Below, piece after piece: positions 13,172 through 25,280 of a stretch of 64,000 bases of DNA; the first letter of the stretch is position 1, and every line of letters starts with the position of its first letter. The notes under the pieces are model-generated. The model saw only the letters and a list, made by a program, of their open reading frames with translations, did no database searches and was not told where the DNA came from. This DNA is from Sarcomyxa edulis. Lineage: Eukaryota; Basidiomycota; Agaricomycetes; Agaricales; Mycenaceae. The stretch covers positions 310,001 to 374,000 of the forward strand of contig QUOL01000009.1 in the NCBI GenBank assembly GCA_009761415.1. The letters are read 5' to 3'. A program made the position numbers and the translations under genes.

Positions 13172-14835
13172 TCGGACGAATCTCGATATCTCTCTGCATG
13201 CTAACACCACTCATACTTATGTACGCTGAATCCTTCTTACACTCAACCTTTGTAGCATTCCATTCCCTCCATGGATCGTTCTATCCGTCATATGTATCAT
13301 ACACACACTTCTTGGACGGTGGCTTCGACTCGGACACCCATTCTGGGTGCTTCAATACTATATTTAATTGTCTAGTTCTACATACGTATATGCATAGTTC
13401 CCTCAATAAATTATGATTAGTACAGAAAACGTAACGTAAACCCTAGATGTGAGTGATAAATATGGCCGCTGAGCATTCTGGTTCAACTTCGGATCTTGAG
13501 CGAACAGGCAGGAGCACAATTGATGCAGTCAACAAAAATGATCAGTCATGTCTTGAATCGGGTGGTGTCAACTTCCTTCCATCTCAGGTGAAAGAAAATA
13601 TTCTGCGAACACAGCACAAAACCTGCTGTAGACAAATAATAGTGAAAGTCAAAATCTAACATTATGATAAGAGAATTGATGAGAGCATTGGCCACACGTC
13701 GAGTGTATGAACCTGAAAACATTGTCGGCAGAGTCGGCGTCCACGTAAAGGTTATACAACGAGAAGAACGAGAAGTGAGGTTGGTTCGCAAATACAGAAG
13801 GCGGGTCACCTAGACAGAAGAAGTTGACGAGACAAGACGGTAAGACGGTAAGTGAACCAATAGGCACCTTACGGTGAAAGAGAAATACGCCTGTTTAGCC
13901 AAGTAGGAGAATTTATCAGCGGCTAAGATATAGATAGTCCGATAGATCTAGAAGGGGGGATTGGGCGTGCGCGGAGCTGCGACAGCGAGGAGTACATCAT
14001 TCTGAACCTGGGAAGGGAGAACCACGTCACGTCGGACGTGTAGGCACACCAGGATAACAAGCACCCGCCGGAGCATCGAAAAGTACATTATTAGCATCGA
14101 AGCGCGGTCATACTCTCAAGTCTCAGGATTGACCCTTGCCATCAAGGTATGGGTCGAGACTACGGCATCCGAGTACGCGATTCTCTTCTGTAATATGAGT
14201 GCCGGAGTCTCTTTTTGCGGTGACTCCAGAACCACGCCGCGGTCCTCTGTGCGTCCGAGTTGGTGAATGGTAGATATATACGGGGTGCCCTAGACGGCTA
14301 ACTCGCCGCGAGAGAGCTCTGGGAGTCGGCGGAGAACACGGTTAGATGAAGTGCTTTATCGGTCCCGAGCAGATCCATGTTCGTATCCTTACTGTGGGCT
14401 TTGTGGATGCCGGGTATGGAGGTATTTCTAGGTATTTCCAGAGTGAGAGCCTAGCGCACCGGCTAGCGTAGAAATTGTCTCAGGGCATGAGGTCTTAGCT
14501 GTAGACTACTAGCTGTGCCAACTGGTGGATCCAGAGATGAGGTCAAGTTGTAGATAGCACTGAACATTCTGTCCAGCTTGTCGGTGGTCCGAAATCAAAT
14601 CAAATGAGCGGCAAATGAGCGGGAGGCTGGCGGAATGTGAACGTGGCGCGTGGGAAGAGATGCGGGTTTAACCGGTGCCGGTGGGAAGATGTCTTATCAG
14701 ATTGCACGACTTCTTCTTTTGCCAAGACTGCTCCCCCACAGACTTCCACCATCTCCAGCTCAACTCCAGCTGGAGTCTGTCTTTCCTCACTGTCCTTATT
14801 TATCTTCAACATCTTCACTATTCTTCTACTAGGAA
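13172..14835. other. Gene-free stretch of about 1.66 kb
   Basis: Only short open frames on both strands; none joins across plausible splice sites into a recognisable protein. From about 13900 to 14560 the composition is more GC-rich and stop-dense, which could be decayed coding or repeat sequence, but I found no terminal repeats or recognisable motif. The last 150 bases are pyrimidine-rich and probably contain the 5' UTR of the flavoprotein gene that follows. Confidence 0.4.
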
Positions 14836-16895
14836 ATGTTCTCTTCAATTAGTTCTACTAGCATAAAGCACACAGTTGTGGTTTTGGGCGTAGCTTATGG
14901 AGGCCAGTGCGCTGTTTCATGTCTTTCGCTCAATTTACTGACCATCTTTGGCGCAATATTAGGCTCGAGGGCGGCACAGATTCTTGCGAAAGATCTACCT
15001 AAAGGCTGGCGGATTGTTCTCATTGACCGTAATTCGTGCGTCGTGCTTCAAACCGATGTGTTCAACGTGGAAACCCTAATACGCATGTACACCCTACCTT
15101 TTCAGCCATGCGAACCGTCAGTTTCACGGTCATCAAGTCATCTTGGCGCATGGAAACTAACTAGAATTCTCTTTGAAGACGTGTATATAATACCTAGACT
15201 CACGGTCCTCCCAGGCCATGAACATAAGGCTTGTCAGTCCCCATCTTATTCATATTACAACCGTACAACATTAATATCAAAATCTTTCATCACTCACTCT
15301 ACCAGTCATACCATACGAGAAGGTCTTCCTAGACCCTGTTTCCGACCCCGTCCCTACGCGCGTACGCTTACAGGCCACAATAACCTCACTCTCGCCCCAA
15401 TCTCTCACCCTCTCGCGCTCATTCCCGGAACACGGCATAATACCCGACTCAGAGGGTCAAAACACCCTACATTTCGACTATGCGATTTACGCGCTGGGGT
15501 CGCATCTCCCTGCACCACTCAATTTCTGGGACCCTTCTCACAGTCTCACCACTGATTTGTCGAACAACTCTGAATCAAAGACAGTAAACGGTTATAATGG
15601 AACCAAAGCAGAAGGGATTACATTTCTCAAGAAGGCCCAGGTCACGATCGAAAACTCGCAGAGTATTCTCGTCGGCGGCGGTGGCGCTTTGGGTATCCGT
15701 ATGTACCATTTTGTTTCGGTGCAGAATCCAGACCATTGAACTGACGTCGGTCTGTATAATGGAGAATTCGCCACCGACATCGCGGCAATATATCCTTCCA
15801 AGAATGTCACATTACTCCACTCTCGTCGCCGACTCCTTCCCAGGTTTGATCCTGCTATGCACACCGAAGGTAATTTTCCCCTGATCCTGGTTTTTACTGT
15901 GTCCTAATCTCATTCACCTAGTTATGCAATCCCTCGAATCTTTGAACGTGGATGTAATTCTAGGCGAACGACTTGACCTCGACTCAGCGCGCGCTGACAA
16001 GCCAACCCTCAACGCCTCAGGTCAACGTATCATTCGTACTATGACCGGTCGAGAAATTGCTGCTGATCTCCTTGTGTGTTATTCCCCCTCCTGTGGCCTA
16101 CCATTATTCACCCTCTAACAACCATCAAACAGCTTCTATGTACCGGCCAGACTCCTAACACGCAACTTCTGAAAAGCATGGACCCAACGACTGTCGATTC
16201 GGACAATAAGATGGCCAAGGTTCTGAGGACTCTACAACTTGCTTCTGTTCCTCCTGTACTGGAAAAATCTTCACTGAGCGGCGCCGTCAGCGAGGAGAGC
16301 CAGATAGAAGCCGCCTTGGAGCATCTCACGCTCACTGATACATGTACGGATTCTGGAACATCAAATCAAGACCAAGCGACTCCTCTCACCGCACCATTTA
16401 CGACCGAGGAAGAGGAGAGTGAAGAAGAGATCAATCTCGTCACTCCTTACCCTCACATCTTCGTCATCGGCGATGCAGCAGACGCGTTCGGTGCGCTTCA
16501 TGCTGGACATAACGCCTATTTCCAGGTGCGCGTCATGGTTTACTGTCTAATTTCTACCGGAATTAATAAGGATTAGGCTGAGGTGGCGGCGAGAAATGTA
16601 TTACGGCTGATCAGAAACCAAGAGAGACTGTCAGACAAAGAAGAAGAGGCTTTGGAGCTGTACAGTCCCATACCTCCTGGAATTAAAGTCTCTCTCGGTT
16701 TGGTCAGTCGCCTTCCTTCCACACCTCATATCATATTACTGATCGGATTGAATCCAGACGAAAAGCGTCTACCAAATCAATGGAGTCGTTGGCGTCAACT
16801 CCAACCCGAAAGACCATCCAGAAGATCTGAATGCTGCCGCTGTTTGGTTCTATTTCGGACAGAACGTTCAGAAGGAGGAGGATATGTTGGCGTGA
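14836..16895 (+). CDS. AIF/FSP1-type FAD-dependent NAD(P)H oxidoreductase
   Basis: Pyridine nucleotide-disulphide oxidoreductase fold, of the apoptosis-inducing-factor-like / AMID (AIFM2, FSP1) group, which reduces quinones with NAD(P)H. The FAD-binding start is VVVLGVAYGGSRAAQIL, then LIDRNSHANHVYIIPRL and VLPGHEHKAFIPYEKVF. The second Rossmann motif is ILVGGGGALGI joined to QFATDIAAIYP. LLCTGQTPNT is followed by an acidic insert (about 16200-16430), and the closing FAD motif is FVIGDAADAFGALHAGHNAYFQ with AEVAARN. The first intron (14903-14962) reads as GC-AG with donor GGAG/GCCAGT, since only this keeps GGSRAAQ in frame. About eight introns; stop TGA 16893-16895. No transmembrane anchor is obvious. 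Family is secure, substrate is not. Confidence 0.87.
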
Positions 16896-17595
16896 TTCCC
16901 GTTAAAGCTTCAGCTTCAAGGTCTTCAATAATATTATTGAATTCCAACTTGCTAAACTTGCTATAACGTGCACGCATTGACACGAGGTCAGGATCAGAAT
17001 ACGGTCTTTGCGTCAGCGGTACGCGGTTCACGCCTCTCTCTCTTTATCGTCGACGTGAGACTATAGTATGAGATCACAAGCAGTTCTGCGTTCCTGCCCG
17101 AGGTTTTGCTCGTTCACCCTCACCCTCTGCCGGTGGTCACCATCACCGCTCTCGACGTGAACATAGCATTGTCGACTTCTCGGATCACAGCAATCTATCG
17201 TGTACCACGATGAAACGACTGCAGACTCAGCCAGCAAAGCTCTACTTGGCTCATTCCCCTTATAGATATTTGGTTGAATTTGGGCCTGGGAGGGGGGAGC
17301 TCATCGAGACCTTAAACACGAAAATAACCTCAGGTGCGAGATTCCTGGGATGTGTCCCTCTTGTTTTGCCGCGAATGCGGCGCTGGTGTTGTGTGTGAAC
17401 CAACTGTAAACAGATGTAAACTCAAACAAGCTTGCAACGACGCGTGTGTCACGTGGGCTTTCCCGTACTACCCCTAACTACTGTGTCTTTCCTCGCATGC
17501 ACCAAGACTAGTAGGAGGCTTCCGACCGGTCACCCCTATATAAGTTCTCTTCTCTTGCAGTCACTCACTTTCAGAAGAGACACCAAGGATCAATT
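16896..17595. other. Intergenic, 700 bp
   Basis: A short open frame at 17210-17398 begins MKRLQTQPAKLYLAHS but shows no similarity I recognise and joins to nothing convincing. The segment near 17450 contains CACGTG. It probably holds the 3' end of the flavoprotein gene and the promoter of the P-loop gene. Confidence 0.35.
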
Positions 17596-19002
17596 ATGCA
17601 AACGCCTGGTATGTCTTTTGTCAACCCCACGCATGCAGCTTGTTCCAATTTTTTTTGTTGTAATAGCAGAAGACAAGTTATTCTACTGGAATCGGTCGGA
17701 TGATTGGGAAGATTTTTGCGACTTGTGGTGGGGAAGAAAAAAGCTTCACGTCGACCCACACTCGAGAAGTATTGAGCTTAGACATTCTTCGCTTCTCGCG
17801 GGTTCGAATGGACGACTCCTCGTTATAGAGGAATATGCTGTGATTTTTGAGCGCGTTGATGTCAGATGAACAGTACCATGAGACGCCCGCTGGGGCCGCG
17901 CTTATCCTAGGAGAACCGGGCACTGGTGAGCCTCTTCTTTCTCCTACCTTTTTTTCTTATATTAAACCTCAGTGGTTCGTAGGAAAAACCTCATGCTTAC
18001 TATACATCCTCATCCGCCTCCTAATGCGCCGCACAAATGTCGTATGCTTGTACAAAGGTGAAATCTTACTATTCTACGAAGGATATGTCTACACCATCGT
18101 GGAAGGTCGTTTATACCACGGATTCATCCCTCAAAATGTTCGCTGGTCTTTGATTGACATGGACTTCAGGGCCTCAGGGGACCCACCGAATCCTCTTATT
18201 AGAGAAACATTTTTCGTCGTCCAAGCGAATAGGCCTGACGCCACGTGCCCTGCACGGTGGACTCAGAGCGGACGTCTTACAGGCATTCGCATATGTGTCA
18301 TGCCACTGTGGGACTGTGAAGACTTGCTTGCAATGTACGTATATCTCACATCCAACACGCATTGCTATCGGATGCTGATTATATATTCTTGGTCAGAATC
18401 AAGCTTGACCGTCGATACGAAAGCCTCGAAAAAGCACTACAGAGGATCATCTTTCCAAATGAAGCTCAGGACTCGAAGGCACAGGAAGAGGAACCTGACG
18501 CCGAAGCGACCTCTAGCGCACAAGCCATTGTCCAGAAAATATGGGTCAGCGCAGAGCAAATGCCGGAATGGCTGTCATGTCAACATTTTGTTAACATGGA
18601 TGATGCCATGCTCAGATTTGTTGAGGACACGACATTTGTATACGGTTTCGCTGTTCGCGATATATTGCGAGCCGTCTACTCTCCAGAGGCTGCCTCAAAG
18701 ATTCTCGACCGGGTCTTTCGGGTCAGCTACTCAACCGTGGACAGACTCTCCAGGAAGATGTCAGAGTCCCTGAATTGTACGCTGGCACAACGCTTTCGAA
18801 GGATCTATACGCGATCACACGTTTCATTCCTCCGCCCGAGAGCCCCCCTATTCGACCCCCAAAGAATGATGGGTTCTTTCTTCGGCTCAAAACACCCCTC
18901 CTCCGACATAAACTCATGTTAATCATGTTGCATAATAATCCGAGTCCCCGTCAGATCCTAAAATTCAATTTGCAACCTGGCTCGGAATTATTATCGGACT
19001 GA
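17596..19002 (+). pseudogene. P-loop NTPase of the Crinkler/RHS-like type, apparently frame-broken
   Basis: The N-terminal part reads LFYWNRSDDWEDFCDLWWG and LLVIEEYAVIFERV. A Walker A motif LGEPGTGKTSCLLYILIRLL follows across an intron (about 17924-17987), then LLFYEGYVYTIVEG, WSLIDMDF and FFVVQANRP, the pattern seen in the multicopy fungal Crinkler/RHS-like P-loop proteins. A second exon pair (about 18400-18770) gives the alpha-helical tail with QHFVNMDDAMLRF. Two breaks are not explained by introns: between FERV and MSDEQYHETP (about 17855), a shift of one base; and near 18770, where the natural continuation YAGTTLSKDLYAITRFIPPP lies in another frame. Coordinates span first to last recognisable coding. 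A sequencing error or unusual splicing could also explain the breaks. The family is a recognition by pattern, not by search. Confidence 0.5.
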
Positions 19003-19266
19003 GACGCTTTCACCAGTATGTTCACCCGTTCGTATTTACAATTCCTCATTCCTTTGTACTATACCTTTTGCCCTCTGGGTCCTGACGAACTGTTCTCTTT
19101 GTCAACCCTGTATTATCAAAATCATAACTGCGCCACTGACGAATATACAATCTTCTATAATCACGGTTCCTTAGGTCCTATTATTTTTACCTGCGAGACG
19201 CTCACAGACTCAAGTAAGACAGGGAGGGTGAGATGTTTCAAGAGATTATAACGATCTATCAAGGTT

Positions 19267-21967
19267 CTACGATACAGTCACAGTCGCTGCGAATTTCTCC
19301 GACTCGGGGTCCATGACATTGATCCCCATCTCTTCGGCTACGAGTTGAAAGAGAAAGGTTGAATATAAACGCCTCTAAAATCCGAATTCTTAGGGACGCA
19401 CCAGCAATCTGCTTGACAGGCCCAGTAAACCATTTTCTAGCGCTGAGAAGCCAGAACCCGACACTATATATTATGACGATGCCAACAGCCACGATTGCGT
19501 AGTTTACTGTTTGCGAGTCGACGGGCTGGGAAAGAAAGAGAGTCAAACACGTGCGGACAACAAATAGAGGGACGAGTCGTACATTTATCTGCGGTAAGAT
19601 GAAAGCGATAGCAATAAAAGCGATCCAAGTGACCGCTGTGATGGCTACCGGGAAAGAGAACATCCCGAGATGGAACGGTCCTTTGACGAACGATTTGTGG
19701 TAGACTACGCGTAGTGCTATGGGTATGGCTGATAGATAACGTATTAGTATACATAATTTTTACCGTGAAAGACTCGAGAGATCTTGAAATGTAGACGTAC
19801 CGTAGGAGATATATAATCCAATTGTGGCGATACTCGTCGCGGCGGCGAAGGCGACGGAACTTCCCAGACTAGGTAGCCCAAGGATGAAGCTGAGGGTGCA
19901 TGCGAGCCACACTGTCGTTCAAAGGAGTTGAATTAGACAACGGTAAAATTTATCAGTAGGAAGCAATTGGCTGCTTACCGGTACGTATAGGAGACCGCCA
20001 CTTGGTATTGACTTTGTTGAAGAAGTTGTGTCCGGGAATTCCTCCGTCACGCGCGAATGCAAACATCATTCCTGCAAGGGTTGTTGAGTAAGCCGTACGG
20101 CGATCTTTGTACAAACAGGACTTACGGGAATTCGATGTTATAGAGAAAGTCCTGCCAAAGAAAAGCAAGATGAGAGATGATCAACAGTCCATCATTACAG
20201 GAAATACTTACCCGCACAAGAACATGGAACCTATGACGATGACCATCAATACGATAGCCCCGTTTTCACCAACGGTGTCCAAGAAAATTTGGGTAACAGG
20301 TTGGCCAGTCGGGGAAGCCAGTGTCGTCTCCAAGTCTTGTATCGAGAACAGAAGACCTAAAATGAGGAACCAGCCTAGGACAGCTGATACACCGATAGCC
20401 ATAACAATTCCAATGGAGCCTGACATAGCCGCATTATGCGTTTCCTCCGTCATCTAAAATTCAGTCAGCATGACACGGTCAAAATAGCTACATTCTTCGT
20501 CAATCACATACATGGGCACTCGCATCGAATCCTGAATCCAACAGATAATCAGTATCAGAGATAACCAGAGAAGATGGCAGCAAATTCTTACCGGTCAGAG
20601 TATACTGAGCCATCAATATGCCGACGACAACGACATACGCGTGACTTGCTCTGTCACCCCAACCATCCCCAGGTGGGCCAGTGCCATCGATGAATGTCTG
20701 GAAAACGAATTTCCCCGATTGATGTTTCGGGGCTTTCGCGAGGATAGCAACCACGAGAGCGAATGTTCCAACGGCGTGCCACCAGACTGAAATGTTGTTG
20801 AGATACTTGAGGAGCCGTACACCGAAGGTGTTTATGAGCCCTGTAGGTATGTTTAGAGATCGGTTACGCTACCAAAGGACTAGCTGGATGACCTTGGGCA
20901 ACAAGAACCGCTGCGTAGATACCAATAGTGGTATTGGCTGTTGGCACAAAGTCGCTTTTGAGCGTGCATACTGTCGAAAGAAAAGTGGCGCATGCGAAAC
21001 TATATAACGGCGATCACCATGCATAAGTTTGTTAGGCTTTTGATATGCAAGATAAGACGTACCTGATTCCAGTTGTAACGGCAACTTGTCCGAGAAGATT
21101 GAACCAACCACATATCCACGACGCGAGCGCTGCGTTTTCGGGTTTTGAAAGCATGGCGGCCCAGAAATAAGGTCCTCCTGATGTTGGGTGGGCGCTGATG
21201 CAATGGGCCATAGTTAGATCCAGGGTCGGGGGTGGTTGACTCATACATATAATGGTTTTACCTGCAGACCTCTAGGTATATTGATAGTGAGACATGAACA
21301 GGAAAACGCGGGATGACAATATCCGCTCACCAGCCATAGCTAAACCAACCATCATGGTGAAGAATGCTAAATACGGAAAGGATGTGCGGTTACAATCGTT
21401 ACATATTGGTAACAAGGCAGGGGAGTGTCTTACCCACAACTGAGGGACGAGGATAAGATTAGTCTAGCGGAGTCAACGATTCGGAACGATTAGCTCACCT
21501 ATCCAGCCCCATACCATCACGGCAGGTCCACCGGTGTTCTACAATCGGAGACGCTCGTCAGTCAATCAGTCAGTCATTCGTGTTCCGGGTCTCCGCACTA
21601 ACCAAGCCGTACAAAAAGAGAGAGGAAACACCAGTTATAACGCTGATAATTGAGAATGACACTCCGAAATTCTGAATGTAATAATTATCAGAGACGTGTT
21701 CCGTCCACTGATAACGCAGTTGACTCACCTGCATCACTCCCAGTTCACGTCTACATCGAAGAAACAAAGATCAGTCGAACCCGTCAAAGTCAAATATCAG
21801 GACGACATGGACAGAGAAACGCACTTCAATTCCTGCTTGTATCCCATACGCGCGAGCTCCTCCTCGTCCTTGATCTCCATATCCACATCCACATCATGAA
21901 CATTATCCATAGCCCCAACACCAGCTTTCTTGTCGTCAGTCACAGTCCCATTCGGAGAGGTCGACAT
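19267..21967 (-). CDS. APC-superfamily amino-acid/GABA-type permease
   Basis: Plasma-membrane transporter with about 12 membrane segments; substrates could be amino acids, GABA or choline. The start ATG at 21967 gives MSTSPNGTVTDD, a hydrophilic tail of about 50 residues with ELARMGYKQELKRELGVMQNFGVSFSIISVITG, the hallmark of the fungal amino-acid/choline/GABA group. Further motifs are TGGPAVMVWGWIVVS, SAHPTSGGPYFWAAML, GFDASAHMTEET (the family's E-T motif in the middle) and SRMMFAFARDGGIPGH. The end is VMDPESEKFAATVTVS, stop TAG at 19267. About ten introns of 50-70 nt break it. All expected motifs join in frame, so it looks functional. Neighbours give no substrate clue. Confidence 0.88.
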
Positions 21968-22643
21968 GGTGGAAGGAGTCAAAGAGTGGTAGACGCGGAT
22001 AACTCCATTGACACGAACATGAAAACAAAGTTGATCCAGGTGGGTAAAGATACAGATAAGTATTAGGACGCGTGGGTACTTGCTCGGCAGACCACTATCA
22101 GTGCGCCCTGATTGGCTGGTTTGATGTATTCTGGAGATTAGCACCACAGTGCCCCGCATAATAGGAAATGATTCTGAAATTCGGGATCAAATTCGAACAA
22201 CTTCAACTTGAGGTGTTGACAACGAGATTGGTGTAAGTATATGTAGGATTGTTTCGTCTGCTATAGCAGTGAGCAACAAGAGATACATTCAAAGTACGAT
22301 GTCATCCACTAGGTGGTGAGCTTCGTGTAATCTTCAAGTGAAGAGATAGAGAGATATGGGTAGAGCTTACAGGCGTACGTGTTGGATGATGGTTGATCCT
22401 TAGTCGCGACTCATAGGAATCATTAAGAACATTTATCGAGACGACGATCGGAGGAGGAGGATTTCCAAATCTCCGCCCTCCGCATCTGTAGGTCTAGTGG
22501 TGATAAAGGATAAGTAAATTTTGGCTGCGGTGTGCCTTGTAGTATTGCAGATATCTTGTTTCCTTCATGTAGATCGGAATTAATCGGAGAAGTGGGACCT
22601 AGCTATGTATCATGATAGATGGACAGAATAGAGACCCAAGCCC
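21968..22643. other. Intergenic, permease promoter side
   Basis: Short frames only. It includes the 5' region of the APC permease (minus). A few runs such as GGAGGAGGAGG near 22452 are the only low-complexity feature. Nothing else can be supported. Confidence 0.35.
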
Positions 22644-22803
22644 ATGTTGCCATCAGAAGGATCGATGCCAGACAATGGACCAGCTTTGGGACAGGAAGAT
22701 AGCAGAGGAGTGAAGAGCGACCTGTCGGAAACGATAGAGCTAGGCAAGGCCTATTCCCAAGTCGCCGAGATACTGCACACAATGCCCGCCTGCATTCTAT
22801 CAG
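22644..22803 (+). CDS. Possible first exon of an unrecognised gene interrupted by transposon copy A
   Basis: From ATG 22644 the frame is open for 53 codons (MLPSEGSMPDNGPALG.. to ..EILHTMPACILS) and ends at a good donor, G/GTACGTAG at 22804. A candidate next exon starts after TCTAG at about 22869 and runs into the transposon at 22904. With the element and one target copy removed, the flanks join as ..GGCAGATACCTCCAGATCAG.., which is open in one frame (RYLQISIEFDDFGLW) up to a donor GTGAGATC near 23811. The phases of the two exons do not match in that frame, so the model is unproven. It could be a decayed gene. Confidence 0.25.
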
Positions 22804-22903
22804 GTACGTAGGTCACTGGAGGAAAACAAGGTGCAGATGCACGCACCAGTACCGGCTGACATCTAGTACAAGAATTCGTTCCTCTGTGGCAGATACCTCC
22901 AGA

Positions 22904-23766
22904 AGGACCCCCGACAATGCTATGTAAGGCCTGAGACGCATCCGGATAAAAACAGACCTCCAAACGGCGGAGGCCTGATGCAATTCGGATAAAAACGAGG
23001 ATCTGGCGGCCAAATGCCTGAGGCTCATGTCCGGATAAGACCTGGCAGGCTGCAGGTAGGCCTGAGGCAGCTCCGGATAAAAATGTATGGCCTGGCCCAT
23101 GTGGGCGGGGTATAGTACACAGAGCGGTCTCATGAAAGACTGTTCTCCGAATCGACTCCGATGCCTATTTTGAAAGTCAGCATGTTCTCCGACAGCAAAT
23201 AGTACAAGTTTACCGTGCGGAGCTTTGATCTTCACCTGGCGGCACTTGAATGCCACGCGATGACAACCGGACGGCTTGTCGATACAGTAGACAAAGTCTG
23301 GATTCAAAATCAATTCAAAATTCTTGAATTCTTGAGAGGTGCATCTACCTTCGTGGGGCGCTACTGCCTTCCGATGCGGGCAACCCAGCTCACGAATATT
23401 GAAGACTAAACGCGTTGGCATTCTTGCGGCCTAAGTATCAGGGAACTGGCAGCCAGAAGTTGTGGAAACGCGCGTCGCGAACTCGTCGTATACTGACTGA
23501 CTCGTACTTGACTAGCTTGACTCGCAGTAGGTTCGTATACACGCCGCGCAGCGCCGTAAAAACTGGAAAAAACGCCTGCAAAACGCGATTTTTGCCAAAT
23601 TTGGACATGCCTGAGGCGCCTGTCCGGATAAAACTTGGCTCTGGCGGAGGCCTGAGGCGAAATTCCGGATAAAAACAGCCAAAATCGGGTCAAAATCTGT
23701 CCGGATAAGAATCGCCAAAACCCAAAAAATCCGCCTCAGGGTGTTTATAGCAATGTCGGGGGTCCT
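22904..23766 (-). mobile_element. Non-autonomous DNA transposon, copy A (863 bp), 8-bp target duplication
   Basis: Both ends are inverted repeats beginning AGGACCCCCGACA, 20 bp with one mismatch (A/T at position 14). The element is flanked by a perfect direct repeat CCTCCAGA at 22896-22903 and 23767-23774. It is the reverse complement of copy B at 56924-57794 and almost identical to it; I noted one 9-bp tandem-unit difference and a few substitutions. No open frame resembles a transposase, so it depends on a partner elsewhere. An 8-bp duplication fits hAT, and also the KDZ (Kyakuja-Dileera-Zisupton) elements known from basidiomycetes. Terminal motifs alone do not decide between them. Strand is given relative to copy B. 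Confidence 0.92.
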
Positions 23767-23774
23767 CCTCCAGA

Positions 23775-25280
23775 TCAGCATCGAGTTCGATGACTTTGGT
23801 CTCTGGTGAGATCTGAACCAACGCGTACAGAAAATTTTCCACTGTCCCTCAGGTGAGACCCAGCTAGCCAAGGTGAAGATAATTATACCATATAGTAGAT
23901 ATAAGCTATCAGAAACTTACCGTTTGGTTTATCTTGCATATTGAATAGTCATTGCAGTCTGCGGGGTGAAATTGACCAGATGATGGACTTCGAAGTTAAC
24001 GTTAAGCGATTCAAGAACGCCCTCTACACGGTGAGCGCCCAAGATATGTACCAAAAGGACTATCACTGGACGTCACCAGCGGTTGGTGAGCGTGCGTCGG
24101 TGAGGAGATTTGAAGCTCAGTGCTCACAAACTGAGAGTCTGAGACTGTCTGAAGACTCTGACTCCTGAGACTGGCCTGAGCCACGTGCACGTGCACGTGA
24201 GCGTTCGGGCCCACTTTATCTCCTCCTTCCAGCTCCGACTCTTCTTACCAGAGGCTCTTTTCTGGCGGACTCCAAAGGTTTCGAACGTCTGTAATTTGTA
24301 CTTCAAGTATTGGTATGTCTATATTGTCTGTGATAACAAGACGCAGTCTCATAAAATTGACCCACAGGACATACTTCCCGCCGCGCCATAGAAAATACGA
24401 CCGTGTCGACCTCTTGGGGTCACGGTGAACGCGTGAACGCGTAGAAGATCGGGCGAGTGCAGTATTTTAGCAACTCATTTGTGCCCAAAATATGTCCCAA
24501 GAACTACTGACTGCCTTCTAGTTTCTCATCGACAAGCCACGGAACCCTTGCGGCCTACATTGTCCGTGCCTGCAAGCATCATAGATGACCGCGAATTCGA
24601 GGTTTCATTCTTCCCGGCTTCGCTGAACTCCGGAATACAGCGGCCTACATATCTCACCGTACGTCCATTATGATGGATGTGAACGCGGAACAGATCCTCC
24701 TGGCTGATCACATTGGTGACTGCAAGGTGCGGGGAACATTGCGCAAAGCACACTCACCGGTCGCCGCTTCGGTTGGTAAAATCTAGCCAGCGCTGCGAGA
24801 CGTGTTTCCCTTATTTCAAAGGACCGTCGCTAGTGTGGAGACTTGCCCCCTTGGGCACAGCCTCGGTAGTCGTCCTCGGAGGGCGTGCAATGATGCTTGC
24901 AGTCCCTCGTGAATACTATGTCACTTTTCTTCCAGTTTACACGTTGTACACACACTGTACTTAGTTGCGGTCAAATATGATGTTGTAGTGTCTGAGAGTG
25001 TGCAAGTAAGAAAGAGTGGGTTTGGGATTAGAAATGTCTGAGATATTCCGGATCGAGCCATCATCACGTCCAAGACCCCAAATTCTCCTCCAATTCTCAC
25101 ACCGACCCTCAACACACCCAAGGTTGCATCCCAAAGTCATATCCCATCTCTCCTTACTACTCCTTGGTATCTTCGAGGGGACATTGGGGACCCAAGACTG
25201 CCTTTGAAGTCAGCTGCAACGATAACGGCGCCCAGAATTTGGCTCAGGGTCAGTACTGTTCACTTCGTTCTTGCAATAGC
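23775..25280. other. Gene-poor stretch of about 1.5 kb
   Basis: Contains frames up to 83 codons on both strands, none with a recognisable motif or a convincing splice chain. Around 23995-24065 the plus-strand frame DFEVNVKRFKNALYTVSAQDMYQKDYHW looks coding-like and may be a remnant of the gene broken by copy A. The palindromic CACGTGCACGTGCACGTG at 24182-24199 lies in this stretch. The last 250 bases before 25281 are probably the 5' UTR of the kinase gene. Confidence 0.35.

Noticed and set aside
13900..14560. Solo LTR or retroelement remnant
   Set aside because: No terminal repeats, target duplication, primer-binding site or reverse transcriptase-like residues could be found.
17797..17807. 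GGTTCGAAT, resembling a tRNA B box
   Set aside because: It lies within the P-loop coding region and no acceptor stem or A box fits around it.
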